Below, in pieces: positions 1 to 5,812 of a stretch of DNA of 11,594 nt (positions are counted from its first letter, which is position 1; every line of letters begins with the position of its first letter). Position numbers and translations under genes: made by a program. The notes beneath the pieces are model-generated. The model had not been told where the DNA came from, ran no database searches, and saw only the letters and a program-made list of their open reading frames with translations. The stretch covers positions 1-11,594 of the forward strand of contig JAZRKE010000066.1 of assembly GCA_045646145.1 (NCBI GenBank). The letters are read 5' to 3'. The stretch is from SIG565 sp045646145 (GTDB lineage: Bacteria > Bacillota > Clostridia > Oscillospirales > Acutalibacteraceae).

Positions 1-84
1 GTTATTAAGTGGCAGAAGCTTATGGGCCTTGTTGCTGACGGTATTGTAGGCTACAACACCTGGAAGAAGATTCTGGGGGTGTAG
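1..84 (+). CDS. C-terminal fragment of a peptidoglycan-binding-domain protein (5' end outside window)
   Basis: Frame 1 is open from the first base to a TAG at 82-84 and encodes the last 27 residues of a protein. The pattern KWQ-x-LMGL-x-ADGIVG-x-NTW is typical of the last helix and turn of the PG_binding_1 fold, which binds peptidoglycan in endolysins, spore-cortex hydrolases and other cell-wall enzymes. The catalytic part lies upstream of the window, so whether this is a phage endolysin, a GH25 lysozyme or an amidase cannot be decided. A terminator follows about 40 bases after the stop. The position next to the 3' end of a tRNA gene fits, but does not prove, a prophage edge. Confidence 0.75.
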   Translation, partial: VIKWQKLMGLVADGIVGYNTWKKILGV

Positions 85-125
85 GGTAATATGAAGAAAT
101 TAATTTTATAAAGTAATATAAATAT

Positions 126-162
126 AACCGCCTCATTTCCGTTGGGAAGTGAGGCGGTTTTT
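126..162 (+). terminator. Rho-independent terminator after the peptidoglycan-binding gene
   Basis: AACCGCCTCA (126-135) pairs perfectly with TGAGGCGGTT (150-159). The stem continues inward through TTTCC/GGAAG with one G-T wobble to a GTTG loop at 141-144. T158-T162 provides the T-tract. It lies 41 bases downstream of the stop codon at 84 and points in the same direction. Confidence 0.85.
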
Positions 163-271
163 GAATTTCGTGTGCAGTTTTGTGTGCACTTTTTAATAAA
201 AAACACTTAATTTTAATAAAAAATCTTTTATAAATCGCTCTGTAAAAATAGGCGTAAAGGTGCATAAATAA

Positions 272-302
272 AGGGAAAACCGCTAAATTAACGATTTTCC
301 CT
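272..302 (-). terminator. Rho-independent terminator of the tRNA-Leu gene
   Basis: Read on the minus strand, AGGGAAAATCG pairs with CGGTTTTCCCT around a short AT-rich loop and is followed by the T-rich TTATTTA. The one imperfect pair is a G-U wobble only in minus-strand RNA and an A-C mismatch on the plus strand, which supports the minus orientation. It begins two bases beyond the CCA end of the tRNA gene. Confidence 0.75.
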
Positions 303-304
303 CT

Positions 305-391
305 TGGTGCCGGTGGCGGGACTCGAACCCGCACGATGTCGCCATCAACGGATTTTGAGTCCGTCACGTCTGCCAATTCCATCACACCGGC
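305..391 (-). tRNA. tRNA-Leu, anticodon CAA
   Basis: The minus strand folds as a class II tRNA. The acceptor stem GCCGGTG pairs with CACCGGC over 7 bp, followed by A and an encoded CCA at 305-307. The anticodon stem ACGGA/TCCGT encloses the loop CTCAAAA, giving anticodon CAA, which reads the leucine codon UUG. A long variable arm closes as GATG/CATC, as expected for leucine tRNAs. The T arm GCGGG-TTCGAGT-CCCGC is canonical. The gene is 87 nt long and has its own promoter and terminator, so it is probably a monocistronic unit. The 3' end faces the peptidoglycan-binding gene, which is the side where tRNA-targeting integrases usually insert. Confidence 0.96.
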
Positions 392-410
392 TAATAAATC
401 TGCAAAACCT

Positions 411-439
411 ATTATATTATTATGACAAAGAAAAGTCAA
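411..439 (-). promoter_or_regulatory. Sigma-A promoter for tRNA-Leu
   Basis: On the minus strand a TTGACT -35 box (434-439) is separated by exactly 17 bases from a perfect TATAAT -10 box (411-416). The -10 box lies about 20 bases upstream of the mature tRNA 5' end at 391, leaving a short 5' leader that RNase P would remove. Confidence 0.8.
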
Positions 440-487
440 GATTTAGTTTTAGATTATACTGTGAATATTGTGCCATAATATTTAAAT

Positions 488-515
488 TTGACTTTATTGA
501 ATTTTATGGTATTAT
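488..515 (+). promoter_or_regulatory. Extended -10 promoter for the sugar-kinase gene
   Basis: TTGACT (488-493), a 16-base spacer and TATTAT (510-515) preceded by TG at 507-508 form an extended -10 sigma-A promoter. Transcription would start near 522, giving a leader of about 45 bases. A small inverted repeat AATGA-GTTAT-TCATT (524-538) lies just after the predicted start and could be an operator, but its 5-bp arms are too short to be sure. The unit is divergent from the tRNA-Leu promoter 49 bases away. Confidence 0.6.
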
Positions 516-566
516 ATTGATGTAATGAGTTATTCATTTACCCAAAAGAATTGAGGGCATATATTA

Positions 567-1652
567 ATGGATAAATATTTAGTTCAAATTTTAAGTGAAT
601 ACGGAATAAAAGAGCAGAGTATTGAAGATATCTCCTCTTTTGGTAACGGTCATATAAATTCAACCTTTAAAATTATTGCTGATGGAAAAGTTTACATACT
701 CCAGAAAATCAATCACTATGTATTTAAGAATCCAATAAAATTGATGGATAATATGGTGGCGGTTACAACCTTTATTAAAGAAAAAGCAGAGAAGATTGGG
801 GCTGACCCAATGTGTGCTACCATAACTATTTTAAAGACATTGAAGGGTAAAAATTTAGTTATTACTAAAAGACGCGAGTATTTCAGATTGCAGCATTGCA
901 TTGATGGAATCACCCTTGATGCAGCCGATAATAAGACCCTGTGTACAGTAGGTAAGACCTTTGGCAGATTTCAGAATTTGCTCTCGGATTTTCCGGCGCA
1001 TACGCTGTTCGATGTAATACCCGATTTTCACAATACACCAAAGCGATATAACGACTTGATTTCGGCAATTAACATCGACATTAAAAGCCGAGCTGCATTT
1101 GTAGAAGAAGAAATTAACTATGCTATTTCCAAGAAAGATTATATAGGCAGAATTGTTGACGGGCTGGCAAGCGATGATATTCCTCTGAGGGTAACGCATA
1201 ACGATACAAAGCTTAACAATGTTCTTCTTGACGCCGAAACGCTTGAGGGCGTATGTGTTATAGACCTTGATACAATTATGGCGGGATCATATCTGTATGA
1301 TTATGGCGATGCGCTCCGGTTTGCCGCATCAACTGCAGATGAGGATGAACAAGATTTGCGTAAGGTAAGCTTTGATATGGAAAAATTCAAAGCTTTTACC
1401 AAGGGCTATCTTTGTCAGACTAAAGACAAGTTGACAGAAAGTGAAATATCCCTTATGGCATATTCCGTTGAGCTTATGACGTATGAATGCGGAATCAGAT
1501 TTTTAACCGACTATTTAAACGGTGATGTTTACTTTAAAACTTCGCGTGAGGACCATAATTTAGACCGTGCCCGTGCTCAGTTCGCACTCGCTCGTGATAT
1601 TAACAAAAAACTCCCCGAAATGCAGAAAATAATCTATGAATATTTAAAATAA
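567..1652 (+). CDS. APH-fold sugar kinase, similar to N-acetylhexosamine 1-kinase (NahK/LnpB type)
   Basis: This 361-residue protein belongs to the aminoglycoside-phosphotransferase/choline-kinase fold. FGNGHINSTF (25-34) is the nucleotide-binding loop and YILQKIN (43-49) carries the likely ATP-contacting lysine. THND (210-213) holds the catalytic aspartate D213, followed by KLNN, and IDLD (232-235) supplies the Mg-binding aspartates. Then comes YDYGDALR, characteristic of NahK-like kinases. Family members phosphorylate N-acetylglucosamine or N-acetylgalactosamine at C1 with ATP, feeding a UDP-sugar salvage route in the cytoplasm. Length and motif order match the roughly 360-residue NahK of bifidobacteria. 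The ATG at 567 has a modest GAGGG site 9 bases upstream. It is monocistronic: own promoter, terminator 20 bases after the stop. No lacto-N-biose phosphorylase or epimerase neighbour is present, so another small-molecule substrate remains possible. Fold assignment is firm; substrate is inferred. Confidence 0.8.
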   Translation: MDKYLVQILSEYGIKEQSIEDISSFGNGHINSTFKIIADGKVYILQKINHYVFKNPIKLMDNMVAVTTFIKEKAEKIGADPMCATITILKTLKGKNLVITKRREYFRLQHCIDGITLDAADNKTLCTVGKTFGRFQNLLSDFPAHTLFDVIPDFHNTPKRYNDLISAINIDIKSRAAFVEEEINYAISKKDYIGRIVDGLASDDIPLRVTHNDTKLNNVLLDAETLEGVCVIDLDTIMAGSYLYDYGDALRFAASTADEDEQDLRKVSFDMEKFKAFTKGYLCQTKDKLTESEISLMAYSVELMTYECGIRFLTDYLNGDVYFKTSREDHNLDRARAQFALARDINKKLPEMQKIIYEYLK

Positions 1653-1671
1653 CAAAAAACTGAAACGCGGT

Positions 1672-1706
1672 TGGCCAAGTACTTGTAAGGATACTTGGCC
1701 AGTTTT
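1672..1706 (+). terminator. Rho-independent terminator of the sugar-kinase gene
   Basis: TGGCCAAGTA (1672-1681) pairs perfectly with TACTTGGCCA (1692-1701) around a 10-base loop, followed by GTTTTATT. It starts 19 bases after the kinase stop codon. Its T-tract is also the first part of the left arm of the following inverted repeat (1703-1713), so the terminator and the repeat element share bases. Confidence 0.8.
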
Positions 1707-1757
1707 ATTCGCCAAAGGCGAGTTGTATTGCCTTCGGCAGTTTTAGGGCGAATAAAA
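1703..1757. repeat. 11-bp inverted repeat enclosing two small hairpins, left border of the AATATCACT array
   Basis: TTTTATTCGCC (1703-1713) is the exact reverse complement of GGCGAATAAAA (1747-1757), with 33 bases between. The interior can form TGCC-TTC-GGCA (1729-1739). The left arm can alternatively close locally as CGCC-AAA-GGCG (1710-1720). The two pairings of the left arm exclude each other. The right arm runs directly into the first AATATCACT unit. Confidence 0.7.
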
Positions 1758-1836
1758 TATCACTGAAACCGCAAGGTTTCAATATCACTTCACGAAAGGG
1801 GAATATCACTCTGTGCGTTCAGCACAGAATATCACT
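1756..1836. repeat. Interspersed array: four AATATCACT units separated by short hairpins
   Basis: The 9-mer AATATCACT occurs exactly at 1756-1764, 1781-1789, 1802-1810 and 1828-1836, with period 21-26. The spacers are mostly self-complementary. Positions 1765-1780 are GAAACC-GCAA-GGTTTC, a perfect 6-bp stem with a GNRA-type loop. Positions 1811-1827 are CTGTGC-GTTCA-GCACAG, a perfect 6-bp stem. The middle spacer with flanks (TTCAC-GAAA-GGGGAA) looks like a degenerate hairpin of the same kind. The direction in which it acts is unknown, and no protein reading frame explains it. It is bracketed by two terminator-like hairpins. The architecture resembles intergenic hairpin repeat elements that spread through bacterial genomes, but I cannot name a family. 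Confidence 0.75.
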
Positions 1837-1846
1837 ATAAAAAATT

Positions 1847-1891
1847 ACTACCCGAAAAAGAGTTTTTATTTTCTCTTCATCGGGTAGTTTT
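1847..1891 (+). terminator. Second terminator-like hairpin, possibly bidirectional
   Basis: ACTACCCGA (1847-1855) pairs perfectly with TCGGGTAGT (1880-1888). Inside it AAGAG/CTCTT forms an inner helix around an AT-rich loop. TTTT follows on the plus strand, and the A-run before the left arm (1838-1844) would give a T-run on the minus strand. The kinase already has a terminator at 1672-1706, so this one either ends read-through transcripts carrying the AATATCACT array or belongs to the array element. No minus-strand gene that would need it was found. Confidence 0.65.
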
Positions 1892-2009
1892 ATCTTGTAC
1901 TGTGATAAGCAAAGAATTTGTAGGGAAAATTCCGTTTCTTTTAGAGATAACTGTCTTCGGAAAACCTGCTCATTTGCGTTTCGGTTTTTTTGTTTAACAC
2001 AATTTATTA
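1892..2009. other. Intergenic stretch without recognised gene
   Basis: No credible protein gene or known RNA family is visible here. Weak secondary structure exists: GAATTT/AAATTC near 1915-1933, and AAAACC (1961-1966) with GGTTTT (1983-1988) followed by a T-run, which could be a poor terminator. Otherwise I see nothing beyond AT-rich spacer upstream of the rnj promoter. Confidence 0.4.
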
Positions 2010-2060
2010 TTGACAATAATTTAATTGTTCTTGACAATTGTGTGCGTTTGGAGGTACAAT
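2010..2060 (+). promoter_or_regulatory. rnj operon promoter with duplicated TTGACAAT
   Basis: TTGACA (2031-2036) is followed by an 18-base spacer and TACAAT (2055-2060), a near-consensus sigma-A promoter. It would start transcription near 2067 and leave a leader of about 100 bases before rnj. The octamer TTGACAAT also occurs at 2010-2017, exactly 21 bases (two helical turns) upstream. The first copy could be the -35 box of a weaker overlapping promoter (GACAAT at 2033-2038 after 17 bases) or part of a tandem protein-binding site. ACAATTGT (2034-2041) is a palindrome overlapping the main -35 box. Confidence 0.75.
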
Positions 2061-2082
2061 GGTAGGGAATATAATGGATATA

Positions 2083-2104
2083 TTATATATAAATTTATAT
2101 ATAA
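2083..2104. promoter_or_regulatory. Perfect 22-bp AT palindrome in the rnj leader
   Basis: TTATATATAAA followed immediately by its reverse complement TTTATATATAA forms a 22-bp perfect palindrome with no spacer, entirely A and T. It lies about 15 bases after the predicted transcription start and about 60 bases before the rnj ATG. It could be a DNA operator or an AU-rich mRNA hairpin that affects stability. RNase J genes are known in some bacteria to be controlled post-transcriptionally, but no such control is shown here. Confidence 0.4.
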
Positions 2105-2165
2105 ATGCACTTAATGACGCGGTTTAGCCGGTATTTTGTGTTACATAATCTAATAGGAGGTAAAT

Positions 2166-3980
2166 ATGGATAAAGAGAATAAATTCAAAACAAGCACGGG
2201 CAAAAAACCTGTGAAAAAGCAGACAGACAGGAAAGCACGTCCTGCTAAAAAAGCCGTGACTTCTTCGGGGAGAACTAATCGCCCTAAAAGAACATACAAA
2301 AATTCTGTACCAAAAGCGAATGTATATCCAATAAAAATTATTCCGCTTGGCGGACTTGACGAAATCGGCAAAAATATAACCCTATATGAATATGAAGGGG
2401 ATATGTTTTTGGTGGATTGTGGAATGTCATTCCCCGATGAAGAGACCCCGGGCATTGATATTGTAATCCCTGATTTTAGTTACCTTATAAAAAATAAGGA
2501 TAAAATAAAGGGACTTGTATTAACTCACGGACATGAGGACCATATAGGAGCTATTCCATATCTTCTTAAAAACTTTAATCTTCCCATATACGGAACAAGG
2601 CTTACTTTGGGTCTTGTCGAGGGAAAACTCAGGGAACACAACTTAATAAACACAGCCTCACTTCATACTGTGAAGCCGGGTGATGTTATTCGTTTAGGAG
2701 CGTTTTCGGTTGAGTTTATTAACGTTAACCACTCTATTCCTGATGCCGTAGCGGTAGCTATTACCACACCAGCCGGCGTTGTAATACAGACGGGAGATTT
2801 CAAAATTGATACAACCCCAATTGATGACCAGGTTATTGATTTAGCGCGATTTGCCGAGCTTGGAAGCCGTGGAGTTTTAGCATTACTTTCAGACTCTACA
2901 AATGCAGAGCGCCCGGGCTTTACTTCATCCGAGAGAATTGTGGGCGAGTCCTTTTCAAATCTATTTAAAAAGGCGGGTAATCACCGAATTATAGTAGCAA
3001 CCTTCTCTTCAAATATTCACCGAATTCAGCAGATTATTGATGAAGCGGTGCGTTGCGGCAGAAAGGTTGCTGTATCGGGCAGAAGTATGATAAATGTGGT
3101 ATCTACCGCCGCTGAGTTAGGCTACTTAAAGGTAGCGGACGGAGTGCTCATAGACATTGAGAGCATATCAAAATATTCGCCTGAAAAGTTGGTTATTATA
3201 ACAACCGGTTCTCAGGGCGAGCCGCTTTCGGCTTTGCACCGAATAGGTGCCGGTGAACACCGAAATGTTAATATAATTCCCGGTGATATGATTATCATTT
3301 CGGCTACCCCCATTCCCGGCAACGAAAAGTTGGTTAGCAAGGTTATCAATCAGCTTATGAAGCGCGGAGCCGATGTGGTTTATGAGAAAATGTATGATGT
3401 TCACGTATCGGGACACGCGTGTAAAGAGGAATTAAGGCTTATGATGAGTATAGTAAAGCCGAAATATTTTATTCCTGTTCACGGAGAACAAAAACATCTT
3501 AAAAAGCATGCGGAAATAGCGAAAAGTGTTGGAATTCCCGATAAAAATATTCTTATTTCCACTATAGGCAATGTAATTGAACTGAGCGAAAAAGAAATTA
3601 AAATAGTGGATACGGTACCAGCGGGTAGAGTACTTGTTGATGGACTCGGTGTGGGTGATGTAGGCAGTATAGTGCTCAGAGACCGTAAGCATTTAGCCGA
3701 TGACGGTATAATAGTTATAACCGTAACGATGGATTCGGTCAGCGGAGAGGTTGTTGCAGGGCCTGAGGTAGTATCCCGCGGTTTTGTGTATGTAAAGGAA
3801 TCGGAAGAACTTATGGGCAATGTAAATTCTCTTGCCTCGGATATACTTGAAAAATGCTATATTACGGGTATAAGGGATTGGAACGGAATAAAAATCAAAT
3901 TGCGCGACGGTGTATCACGCTATATTTATGAAAAGACTCACCGCAGCCCGATGATTTTACCGATTATAATGAATATTTAA
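2166..3980 (+). CDS. rnj: Ribonuclease J
   Basis: RNase J is a metallo-beta-lactamase/beta-CASP nuclease with 5'-to-3' exonuclease and endonuclease activity that drives mRNA decay and rRNA maturation in Bacillota cytoplasm. The zinc-binding motif HGHEDH lies at 121-126, with D211 in TGDFKID and H439/H444 in the VHGEQKHLKKH segment. PLGGLDEIGKN (60-70) is the conserved start of the catalytic core. The protein is 604 residues, about 50 longer than B. subtilis RNase J1, because of a Lys/Arg-rich, probably disordered N-terminus (residues 1-52). The ATG at 2166 has AGGAGG five bases upstream, which supports including that extension. It heads the conserved operon, with rplI beginning 13 bases after its stop. 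The beta-CASP segment and C-terminal domain look complete. Confidence 0.95.
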   Translation: MDKENKFKTSTGKKPVKKQTDRKARPAKKAVTSSGRTNRPKRTYKNSVPKANVYPIKIIPLGGLDEIGKNITLYEYEGDMFLVDCGMSFPDEETPGIDIVIPDFSYLIKNKDKIKGLVLTHGHEDHIGAIPYLLKNFNLPIYGTRLTLGLVEGKLREHNLINTASLHTVKPGDVIRLGAFSVEFINVNHSIPDAVAVAITTPAGVVIQTGDFKIDTTPIDDQVIDLARFAELGSRGVLALLSDSTNAERPGFTSSERIVGESFSNLFKKAGNHRIIVATFSSNIHRIQQIIDEAVRCGRKVAVSGRSMINVVSTAAELGYLKVADGVLIDIESISKYSPEKLVIITTGSQGEPLSALHRIGAGEHRNVNIIPGDMIIISATPIPGNEKLVSKVINQLMKRGADVVYEKMYDVHVSGHACKEELRLMMSIVKPKYFIPVHGEQKHLKKHAEIAKSVGIPDKNILISTIGNVIELSEKEIKIVDTVPAGRVLVDGLGVGDVGSIVLRDRKHLADDGIIVITVTMDSVSGEVVAGPEVVSRGFVYVKESEELMGNVNSLASDILEKCYITGIRDWNGIKIKLRDGVSRYIYEKTHRSPMILPIIMNI

Positions 3981-3993
3981 AAAGGTGATATAT

Positions 3994-4437
3994 ATGAAGG
4001 TTATTTTACTTGCAGATGTTAAAGGTCAGGGCAAAAAGGGAGAGCTCTGTAATGTTTCTGACGGTTATGCCAGAAACTTCTTATTTCCGAAAAATCTTGC
4101 CATAGAGGCGAATAACGCCTCTATAGCTGAGATGAAGAGCCGAGAGGATGCAAAGGCTCATCACATTAAAGAGGAAAAGGATGCCGCATCCGCTTTGGCT
4201 AAGAAAATAGAGGGTAGCCGCCTTACAGTAACTGCAAAGGCAGGAGCAAACGGCAAACTATTCGGTTCGGTAACCACCAAAGAGGTTGCCTCAGCGGTAA
4301 AAAAGCAGCTGGGCATTGAAATTGATAAGAAAAAATTAACTATGAACGATATTAAATCCTACGGTGAATATACCGCAGAGGTGAAACTTTATAATGGTAT
4401 TACTGCAAAATTTACAGTTGAAGTAAAACCGCAATAG
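3994..4437 (+). CDS. rplI: 50S ribosomal protein bL9
   Basis: The protein opens with MKVILLADVKGQGKKG, the canonical bL9 N-terminus that binds 23S rRNA, followed by GYARNFLFPKNLA. A long charged helix (about residues 40-75) links this to the C-terminal domain with GKLFGSVT. The length of 147 residues matches the usual 147-150. The start is set at ATG 3994 because the protein then begins exactly at the conserved MKV and AAAGGTG (3981-3987) sits six bases upstream. An earlier in-frame GTG at 3985 lies inside that ribosome binding site. It is the second gene of the operon, between rnj and dnaB. Confidence 0.96.
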   Translation: MKVILLADVKGQGKKGELCNVSDGYARNFLFPKNLAIEANNASIAEMKSREDAKAHHIKEEKDAASALAKKIEGSRLTVTAKAGANGKLFGSVTTKEVASAVKKQLGIEIDKKKLTMNDIKSYGEYTAEVKLYNGITAKFTVEVKPQ

Positions 4438-4447
4438 GAGACATAAA

Positions 4448-5812
4448 ATGGCTGAAGATAAAAATATATTCGATTTAGACTTAAACCGTCTGCCATATTC
4501 TGTAGAGGCAGAACAGTCGGTTTTAGGTGCAATTATAATTGACCCTGAGAGTATTAATCAAATTGCAGGACAGATTAAGCCCGAATATTTTTATATACCA
4601 CAGCATCGCGAAATTTATAAAACGCTTGAAAATATGTTCCAATTAAGCCACACTATCGATTATGTAACCCTACTTGAAAGGCTTAAGGATTCGGGTACAT
4701 ATGACGAAGCGGGCGGAAAGGCTTATATTACTCAACTCGCTCAAATGGTGCCGAGTTCGGCAAATATTCTTACATATGCAGCTATTGTCAGGGAGAGATA
4801 TTATACACGCTCTTTGATTATTGCGGCTCAGAATATTATTAAGGATGCCAATGATAGCGTTATTGATACAGGCCGCCTTTTAGATTCTGCCGAACAGCGT
4901 ATTTTTGAAATCCGTCAGGGCAGAGATGTTACAGGCCTTACCCACATTAAGGACGTAATTGAGGGCGAGACCTACGAACGCCTGACTAAAATTACCGACC
5001 CTGAAACCAAGGACGATTATATAGGTATTCCTACAGGCATAGGCGACCTCGATAAAGTAATTACGGGACTCAATAAATCGGACCTGATAATTGTAGGTGC
5101 GCGTCCTGGTATGGGTAAAACCTCATTTGCACTTAATATTGCGCGAAACGTTGCATTAAAGGGTAAAAAAGTGGCATTTTTCTCCCTTGAGATGACGCGT
5201 GATCAGATAGCTCAGCGTTTATTATCCAACGAGGCATCAATCCCAAGCACCAAGCTTCGAACGGGCGAATTGTCTCCTGAAGAGTGGACAAGACTGGGCA
5301 ATGCAGGTCAGCATCTATCAGGGATGGATATTTTTGTCGATGAAACATCGGGCATTACTGTGCCTGAAATGAAGGCAAAACTACTCAGAAATAGGGTAGA
5401 TGTTGTAATTATAGACTATTTAGGTCTTATGCAGTCAGCAAAGAGAACCGAAAACCGTGTTCAAGAGGTATCTGATATTACCCGTAACCTTAAAATTATG
5501 GCAAAGGATTTAAAGGTACCGGTTATTACCTGTGCTCAGTTATCCCGTGGTACCGAAACCAAGGGTAAGTCGCACCGTCCGGCGCTTTCAGACCTTCGTG
5601 AATCGGGCTCAATAGAACAGGATGCGGATATAGTTTTGTTCCTGTATCGCGATAATTATTATGATGCAGAAAAGGCTGATGGTGAGGAACGCTCTGATCC
5701 AAATAAAGCAGAGTGTATAGTGGCTAAAAACCGTCACGGCGGACTTACAACGGTCGAACTTCATTGGGATGGTCAGTTTACACGCTTTTCTTCTCAGGAT
5801 GTGTTCAGATAA
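4448..5812 (+). CDS. dnaB: Replicative DNA helicase (DnaB; DnaC of B. subtilis)
   Basis: This is the hexameric helicase that unwinds DNA at the replication fork. At 454 residues it has normal length. The N-terminal helical domain (about 12-115) starts with the conserved LPYSVEAEQSVLGAI. The RecA-like motor domain contains Walker A GARPGMGKTS (217-226) and Walker B VVIIDYLGL with D323. After these come the QLSRGTE and RPALSDLRESGSIEQDAD motifs typical of the family. No intein or insertion is seen. AGGAG (4436-4440) overlaps the rplI stop codon and lies 7 bases before the ATG, so translation is probably coupled to rplI. The stop overlaps the tilS start by one base. Confidence 0.97.
   Translation: MAEDKNIFDLDLNRLPYSVEAEQSVLGAIIIDPESINQIAGQIKPEYFYIPQHREIYKTLENMFQLSHTIDYVTLLERLKDSGTYDEAGGKAYITQLAQMVPSSANILTYAAIVRERYYTRSLIIAAQNIIKDANDSVIDTGRLLDSAEQRIFEIRQGRDVTGLTHIKDVIEGETYERLTKITDPETKDDYIGIPTGIGDLDKVITGLNKSDLIIVGARPGMGKTSFALNIARNVALKGKKVAFFSLEMTRDQIAQRLLSNEASIPSTKLRTGELSPEEWTRLGNAGQHLSGMDIFVDETSGITVPEMKAKLLRNRVDVVIIDYLGLMQSAKRTENRVQEVSDITRNLKIMAKDLKVPVITCAQLSRGTETKGKSHRPALSDLRESGSIEQDADIVLFLYRDNYYDAEKADGEERSDPNKAECIVAKNRHGGLTTVELHWDGQFTRFSSQDVFR

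Noticed and set aside
20..439. Minus-strand open frame of 139 residues
   Set aside because: It runs through the whole tRNA-Leu gene, its promoter and two terminators, has no ribosome site, and shows no family resemblance.
567..1652. Aminoglycoside resistance phosphotransferase
   Set aside because: The fold is shared, but the QKIN, THNDTKLNN and YDYGDALR motifs and the length fit the N-acetylhexosamine kinase branch better than known APH resistance enzymes.
1756..1836. CRISPR array
   Set aside because: The repeat unit is only 9 bases and the spacers are 12-17 bases and self-complementary, far from CRISPR dimensions. There are no cas genes nearby.
1961..1991. Terminator hairpin before the rnj promoter
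   Set aside because: Only a 6-bp stem with a 16-base loop. The T-run is good, but the structure is too weak to call as a terminator.
1819..2037. Minus-strand open frame of 72 residues
   Set aside because: It needs a TTG start inside the rnj promoter, has no ribosome site, and is largely made from the terminator hairpin and one repeat unit. It could be a relic, but nothing supports expression.
3985..3993. GTG start for rplI
   Set aside because: It lies inside the ribosome binding site and adds three residues before the conserved MKV start.
5764..5811. Upstream start for tilS
   Set aside because: It would read 16 codons of dnaB in another frame, and the added residues do not resemble TilS.
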